A stretch of DNA of 64,000 bases, from assembly GCA_030998225.1 (NCBI GenBank), contig JAPYXD010000677.1:13205501-13269500 (forward strand), in the 5' to 3' direction. Position numbers and translations under genes: made by a program. The notes beneath the pieces were generated by a model, which saw only the letters and a list, made by a program, of their open reading frames with translations, searched no databases and was not told the DNA's origin. Numbering within the stretch: the first letter of the stretch is position 1; each line of letters opens with the position of its first letter. The stretch is from Diplolepis rosae. Its lineage: Eukaryota > Arthropoda > Insecta > Hymenoptera > Diplolepididae. This document shows positions 58,113 through 64,000 of the stretch, in pieces.

Positions 58113-59683
58113 TTATATCAAAATTTTGGGCTTTTTTTGGGCTAGATTGCCAATTTTTGGGCTCCAATACTTTTACAGCGTAAAATAAATCTAAATAAAA
58201 CTTATACCTTCGTATACTTTATATATTTTTTTAATAAGCATTGCAATGGGAAGTGTATAGTGATATTTACGGAAAGCATTAGCGTTGACTCCAAAAGTAC
58301 ACACTACCCGAGGAAATAAGATTCTCATCTTGACTAGCATACAAAGACACTGTACGTGAACTGCTTCGTAATCAGTGACCAATGATTCCCACCAATTTAC
58401 CAGTTTGCAAATACTAATTATAAATAAGTCAAGCCTATGTTGATAAATTTCTTTCGTTTATATAAACTTGAACAATTGTTATTTAATTTTACTATTAAAT
58501 TTATAATCTTCAGAAAGGTTTTTAACGATTAAGATGAAAATTTAGAAATTTCATAAAAGTAAATAATTAACGAAAATATTTGCTTGCGTAATTTTCCAAA
58601 CATAGTAAATTTTTCTCTACAAATAACTTATGATAAAACTCGGCCAAGAGTAGTTTCAAAATGATCAATTTTACATTTAAAAACTCTGAGCAACATTTAG
58701 TTATTAAATTGTAGGAATATTTATACGAACGATACGTCTCTTTATAATATATCATATTCAAAGAGAGTATTCTTAAACCAGTATTAAAATTATTCATAGA
58801 TAGTTTACATTTTACGTAACAGTGGAAATATCGAGTATCATTTCCCAAAAAGGAGAATGAGAAAAACATTGTTAAATCATGGTAGACGTTTTTGTTCTCC
58901 TCATCCTAAAACAAATGTTGATTTAATTAGATTGATTCAATTGCAAAATTCTTTTTCATAAGTAATACTCTAAAATAGCAACTTCATTTGTGTAAATAAC
59001 ACCTGCTTTTAGAGGAGGACAATCTCCGTATTCACTGATTTATTCTTACATTGTAGAGAAAGATCTTAGCTAAAGACTTTAAAAAATGCATGTCATGATT
59101 TCACAATACTTTAATGAATGTTTATTACCGAAATATGGTGACGACGCTTCACAGCAAATTCACAAAACTTGGATTGTAATTCCGAAAAATTACTTTACAA
59201 GTACTGTCATTTTAATTTACAGTGACACGAATGTAATTTTACATTACATTTTGTTAATAAAATTCTATTAAAATATGGTAAAATCACAAATATTTTTAAC
59301 AATGCACTTGTAACTGAGAATTTGATTGATTATTCAAAACTTTTATTAAACTTCACTAACTAACTTATTAAATTCCACGGATATTCCCTGCGGAAGAAAA
59401 CAAAAGTCTCAGCTCATTTGGTTTTCCATTACGAAAACAAAGTTTTTACCTATTTTCTTCATTTCATTTTCAGTTTTGGGAATAATATTTTTGAAAAAAA
59501 TGTTTGATTTTGTGCTTTTATGAATTAATATTTTTATTATTCAGCCTATAATTGATTAAATAATAGTTCTTTTCACACGATAGCAAAGAAGCTAAAGAAT
59601 TGTTTATTTCCTATACAAAAAATAAGCTCGTAAAATTTTCACTATTCCTATTTGTTTGTTAAATAGTTTTTCTTTAGTTTTGA
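58113..59683. other. AT-rich non-coding stretch
   Basis: The minus-strand frames at 58191-58382 and 58567-58869 (100 codons) have no recognised domain. Nothing else seen. Confidence 0.4.
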
Positions 59684-60474
59684 TAGTCTTTAATATACAA
59701 GTGGTAAATTAAAATTAATAAATTTGTATATTATGAAGAATTGATATACATTCATTTAATAACTTTTTAATTAAAATATATTAAAATTAAAAAACATTGT
59801 TAAAATATATACACATGTGTATTAAAACTCAAATAAAAGTTTGTATTTTTTAAGATTAAAGTATTTTAAATTTAATATACGTTACTGAAAAAACTTTCAT
59901 TACACGTAATGGAAGTTTAATACAGAAATTTCTGACAGTGAAGATGAGAGTACGAATAGAAACAAATGTTTCGTGATAACAACTCTTTCTAAAATTTGAA
60001 TGAAAATTTATTTTTGCCTTTGTACTTTTGAATTTTGAAAATTCATGTGATTAATTTGATTAACATTAAAAAGTTGTACCTATATATTTTTTGATGATAT
60101 CTGATTGCTGAAACTTTAAGTAATTACATTTTTTCTGCCCTTTTTCTTTCCTCGAATCTTTTGATTGTTTTATCTCTTCTTAGCTTTAATCTTGCCCACC
60201 CAGAATACAAGAAACAAACGATTTGGTAATGAAAGTTTTTTTCAGGAACGTATTGTATATTAAATTTAAAATACTTTCATCGTTAAAAATAAAAACTTTT
60301 ATTTGAACTTTAATACACATGTGTATATATTTTACAACTGTTTGTTAATTTGATAATTTTGAATTTTAATATATTTTGATTGAAAAGTTATTAAATTTAA
60401 TATGAACCTATATCAATTTTTCATAATATACAAATCTATCAATTTTAATTCACCACTTGTATATTAAAGTCTAT
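59684..60474. mobile_element. Long inverted-repeat element
   Basis: Arms about 59684-59910 and 60228-60474 are inverted, diverged copies (TTTAATATACAAGTGGTAAA and complement at the ends; 'atacacatgtgtattaaa' and 'ttaaatttaatata' inside). A unique-looking spacer of about 320 bp lies between. No ORF. Confidence 0.75.
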
Positions 60475-61831
60475 TCAATTTAATAAGATTTTCAAGAATG
60501 CAGACGTTAAACGAGTTGAATAACATCCTTCAACAATTATAAAGAAATTTAAATGATACATAAATAAAAAATAAAATCAAGGCTATTCGACAATTTTAAA
60601 CATTTTGCAAGATACCAAAGATTTAGCGTGTCTAATGATTTTTAGATTATCCTTATATTGCATCATCTTCCCTGGTAACATCTGTCGAGTTTCCGTCTAA
60701 TTCAATCCAGAAACTTGCAAGTTTCTGCTGGGTAAAACTAGATCAGATTAACTTACAAGTAATTTGAGAGTCACTTCCAAGTTTTACTTGTCCAAGTTTT
60801 CAGCAAGTAAAACTTGTAAGTAACTAGTAAGTATTAGTCAAGTTGCGAGTTTTTTACAAGAAATAGCGTTACATTACTGGCGAGTTACTTGTCAATCAAC
60901 TTGTCAGGGTTGCCTTGAAAGAATATCTATATATAAACACTGATAAAGCATTTATTGAATGGTCTGATATGTCAATCATTATTTTTTAATTAACAAATTA
61001 TTGAATTAATGTACTTTTAATTTTAAAGTTTAAATTCTACTTATGAAGATGATCCCTTAGCGAGACGTCTTATGCATTGAGGGAAATGTGTACGATCCCT
61101 ACGTCACCGCAAATCACGCGAATCATCAGAAAGTAACTTGCAAATTCAGAAAGCGAAGATCGATTACGTGTTATCTTTTAGTAACCGTTTATTTATCGTC
61201 GTTAATAATTTTCACGCGTTCGTTTATTCGCCTCTGCTAATGAAATCCCTCCCCTAACTGGCCTCAAATTCATTGAATTACTGCTGATTGCAAAACTGAT
61301 AACTCTCTCGTTTTCATGAATTTCCTCTCTATTTTTATCAGTCGATTTATGAATAGCACGATCCAGCCCTTAAATTCCAATGAATTCTGTCTGCATTGCG
61401 TGTGATTATGCAAATTTGAAACACACATTCATAATTAAAATTTGGCTTTTAAATCACCTACAGTCAGCGTAGAAAAATGTACATAAAAAAGAGTAGGTAT
61501 AATGTCTCAATTTTGGCCCATCATTCAGATTTTAAAATTTTGGTAGATTATTGTTGTTAATACTTCAGAGAATGCAAAATTATTTTTTTAAGTCCACAAA
61601 TCAATAGTTACTCAGGGAAATTTCAAATTGAAAATAAGAATGTTTAATGTGAACGTTTTTTTCGCTTTCCTGAAAAGTTTTTAAAATGCACGTTATCCCT
61701 TTTTGACCGCTTGCCCTTCATATAGCATCTCCAAAATGAGAATTCTAATTACTTTTACGAGAATTTTCCATTTTAAACTGAATGTTAATGTCATTGTTAT
61801 TGACATCATAAATTATTTTGTTTAGTTTAAC
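60475..61831. other. Non-coding stretch with 'acttgcaagt' repeats
   Basis: 60700-60910 contains many AACTTGTAAGT/ACTTGCAAG words in both orientations, probably an old repeat. 61030-61400 is GC-richer and unique. No gene recognised. Confidence 0.45.
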
Positions 61832-62088
61832 TACACGGAAATAAATAGTTTAGTAAAGTTTATTGAACTGTTTAAGAGTTGGGGATACAGGTATTTACGG
61901 AACAGAGTTCTAGAAAATTTACAGAACTTTTCAGGATAGAATGCGAAACATTCAGGAAAAATCATTAAACGTTCTGCATTTTATTCTGAAAAGTTCTTTA
62001 AATTTTCTAGAACTCGGTTCCGTAAATGCCTGTATCCCCAACTCTTAAACAGTTCTATAAACTTTGCTAAACTATTTTTTTCCGTGTA
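61832..62088. mobile_element. TA-flanked palindromic MITE, 'tacacggaaaaaatag' family
   Basis: TACACGGAAATAAATAG to TATTTTTTTCCGTGTA, 257 bp; same family as 6186-6441. Confidence 0.85.
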
Positions 62089-62109
62089 TGTAACGAAATT
62101 CTTAAGACA

Positions 62110-62206
62110 TGTTTTACATTTTTACATTATTGTTTCAGGTAAGTGTCGATAAATTCGAAACACACAATTCTTCTATGCAGCATGAAGGGATGCAAGTTGG
62201 TGAGTT
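62110..62206 (+). promoter_or_regulatory. Candidate recursive splice site (ratchet point) 2
   Basis: TTTTACATTATTGTTTCAG|GTAAGTG, with a second donor, GTGAGTT, 59 bases on (after GCAAGTTG). The first ~20 bases after the junction and the sequence before the second donor resemble site 1 at 43175/43176. The frame after the junction is open for the 59 bases, so a small cassette exon is an alternative reading. Confidence 0.45.
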
Positions 62207-63016
62207 ATTACTAATTCTTAAGAGGTTAGTTTTAATCAGAAGGCCACAAAAAAAGCTTTTTTTACGAACTTCTTTCGAATACTGGTTTCTTTATTTTTCG
62301 ACCAATGTTTTTCTAATCAAATAATACATGTTTCAAGAAGTTACAATAATTTTTTCATTACAAAATATTAATTTATATCCGAGTTATACGTAATTCAAAG
62401 GCCAAAAAATGCGTTGTGTGGTTCCCACTGCTGCTGGATAGTTTTCAATCAAAAATTCCAACGGGATTCATTAGTAAATTGAACTGACTACTCCTTGAAA
62501 GAAGGGTTTTGAAAAATTTCAATTTTTTATAAATTTGCGGATGTTCATAGTCAAAGTTCATTTTTCGCTTAAAAAAACTCTCATTTTTCGGCTATAAAAG
62601 AAAAAATATATATCGGAATAAAAATTCATTCGTCCGCGCACTAAATATTGATATTTAAAATAAGTGATTGGAATTTGAAAGCGATCAGTTCAGTTTTAAG
62701 TAGTGTTTACATGTAAACTGTAATTTTTTTTCAACTGACAGAGTCATAGATCCTAGGACCACATAATGAACTTTCACTTCATTTGCAGCCTCTGCAGAAG
62801 CAGTTTTCTGTAAATCGATTTTTTGGCATTTCTATTTGACCTTTAACCCTCAAGTCAGCTAAAAGTGTTTCAAAAATTAAAAAAAGTTAATTTAATAACA
62901 TCTCATTTACGTTCTTCTTTCCATTTGCATCTAATTTCAATAAAAGAGGGAAAAAATACCAACAGTCCGAAACATGTTTAATCCTCTGAAGAGAAAATTT
63001 CTCTTTTATGTTTTTC
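62207..63016. other. AT-rich non-coding stretch
   Basis: No repeat or gene recognised. Confidence 0.4.
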
Positions 63017-64000
63017 TTCAAGTACAGATTCTTTTCTACACTGAGAGAAATTTAAATGATAATTGTAACTAATAAGTTCCAACTAATTGCTTTTAGTAAA
63101 AGCTACTAAAAATTTGATCAGCTTTACTAAAATAGTGTGGTTAAAATAGCCATTTTGCTATATATATATATAAATTAACCACACCATCTTAGTTAAACGG
63201 TTAAACTAATTAAATTTATAGTAGCTTTTACTAAGAGTAATTAGTTGAAACGTATTAGTTTTAATTGCCCTAAAAATTTCTCTCAGTGTAGCAACATTGA
63301 TTTCCGTGATGTGTCGTATGAATTCGATTAAACCTTGTGAACCATTTAATTAATTGATAATTTACTGCCCTATTGCGGCTTATATGCGCTATTAGCACCG
63401 AAGCTATAGATACTTAGTTAGCACGTACCTAGTAGTACTATATAGAAGAACAAACGCATATTGTTTCAAGCACGCAGCAGCGAGGGCAGTTTTGTAATTT
63501 TCTCATGCCTCGAGTCCTGCGAGAGAGGGAATTTTTCCATAATGCTTTCAGGAGCAAAGATGTGAACAGATAAAACACGCACTGCGTTTACAGTTACGTC
63601 TTATCAGGGTGTAATGCATATAGCAGCAAAAATTTAAAGGGCTGTGTCAGAAAAAATGTATTTCGGCACGGAACCTACTTCTTGATGAAATCTTCATAAA
63701 GATTTTCCTTCAGGAAGAAATAGGATTCGTTCATTGCATAGATAAAAGCAGGTATTATAATCATTCGGAGTGAATTGACAATTTAAATTTTGACATCATT
63801 TAAGGTTTATTTTAGTAGTTTAGTATTTTAATTGCAGGATATAACGATCAGAATCTTATTGGTGTCTGTAAATGGTCTTTCTTTGTCATAAATAATACTT
63901 TTAGAAACAAATAACGATAATCCAGAGCCCCTTTAGGGAGTTCTTATCATGGTTTACTCCTGTCTTGATTCACCGATAACAGGAAGTATAATTTTATTGG
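63017..64000. repeat. Right copy of the ~63-kb-spaced direct repeat
   Basis: Aligns with 1-822; interrupted by the MITE 63037-63290. It continues to the last base, so it extends beyond the window. Confidence 0.8.
63037..63290. mobile_element. TA-flanked palindromic MITE, 'tacactgagagaaattt' family
   Basis: TACACTGAGAGAAATTTAAA to AAATTTCTCTCAGTGTA with TA at both edges. The arms include 'agctactaaa' / 'tttagtagct'-type blocks around a (TA)n centre. The left copy of the direct repeat (about 20-24) is the empty site, with a single TA. Confidence 0.88.

Noticed and set aside
58567..58869. 100-codon minus-strand frame
   Set aside because: AT-rich composition, no domain, no homology recognised; likely chance.

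Overview
This window looks like insect nuclear DNA: AT-rich, intron-like or intergenic, and crowded with arthropod-type transposable elements. No host protein-coding exon can be supported with confidence. The only long reading frames belong to a BEL/Pao LTR retrotransposon. The species cannot be told from the sequence alone.

Layout. Bases 1-822 are the left copy of a diverged direct repeat whose right copy starts at 63017 and runs off the window end, about 63 kb away. From 823 to 10091 the sequence is non-coding, with palindromic MITEs, a TTAA-flanked element and repeats carrying hammerhead-ribozyme-like motifs. Bases 10092-25078 are a tandem BEL/Pao array: LTR, unit 1, LTR, unit 2, LTR, with a repeat period of exactly 6845 bp. 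Unit 1 is nearly open, with one frame break in an A9 tract. Unit 2 has two nonsense codons and a further frameshift. Each LTR is followed by the same ~656-bp stretch, which appears to be captured 3' host flank ending inside a MITE, where a primer-binding site would normally lie. From 25 to 34 kb there is a dense nest of palindromic and TTAA-flanked elements, including a 559-bp foldback with two opposed hammerhead motifs. From 34 to 53 kb, unique AT-rich DNA with a few GC-richer islands alternates with TA-flanked MITEs, several nested in one another. A 170-bp satellite array occupies 53.56-54.80 kb, followed by alternating stem-loop repeats to 55.59 kb. From 55.6 to 58.1 kb there are further copies of a dispersed repeat with GC-rich 'gcgcgaagcgcg' hairpins. 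From 58 to 63 kb the DNA is AT-rich, with one large inverted repeat and one more MITE.

Two sites, at 43175/43176 and 62138/62139, have the AG|GTAAGT form of insect recursive splice sites on the + strand. Together with the absence of exons, they suggest that the window lies inside a very long intron of a + strand gene. This is inference. The most unusual structures are the BEL array with host flank trapped between LTR and gag, the hammerhead-bearing foldback and inverted repeats, and the paired recursive-splice-like sites.
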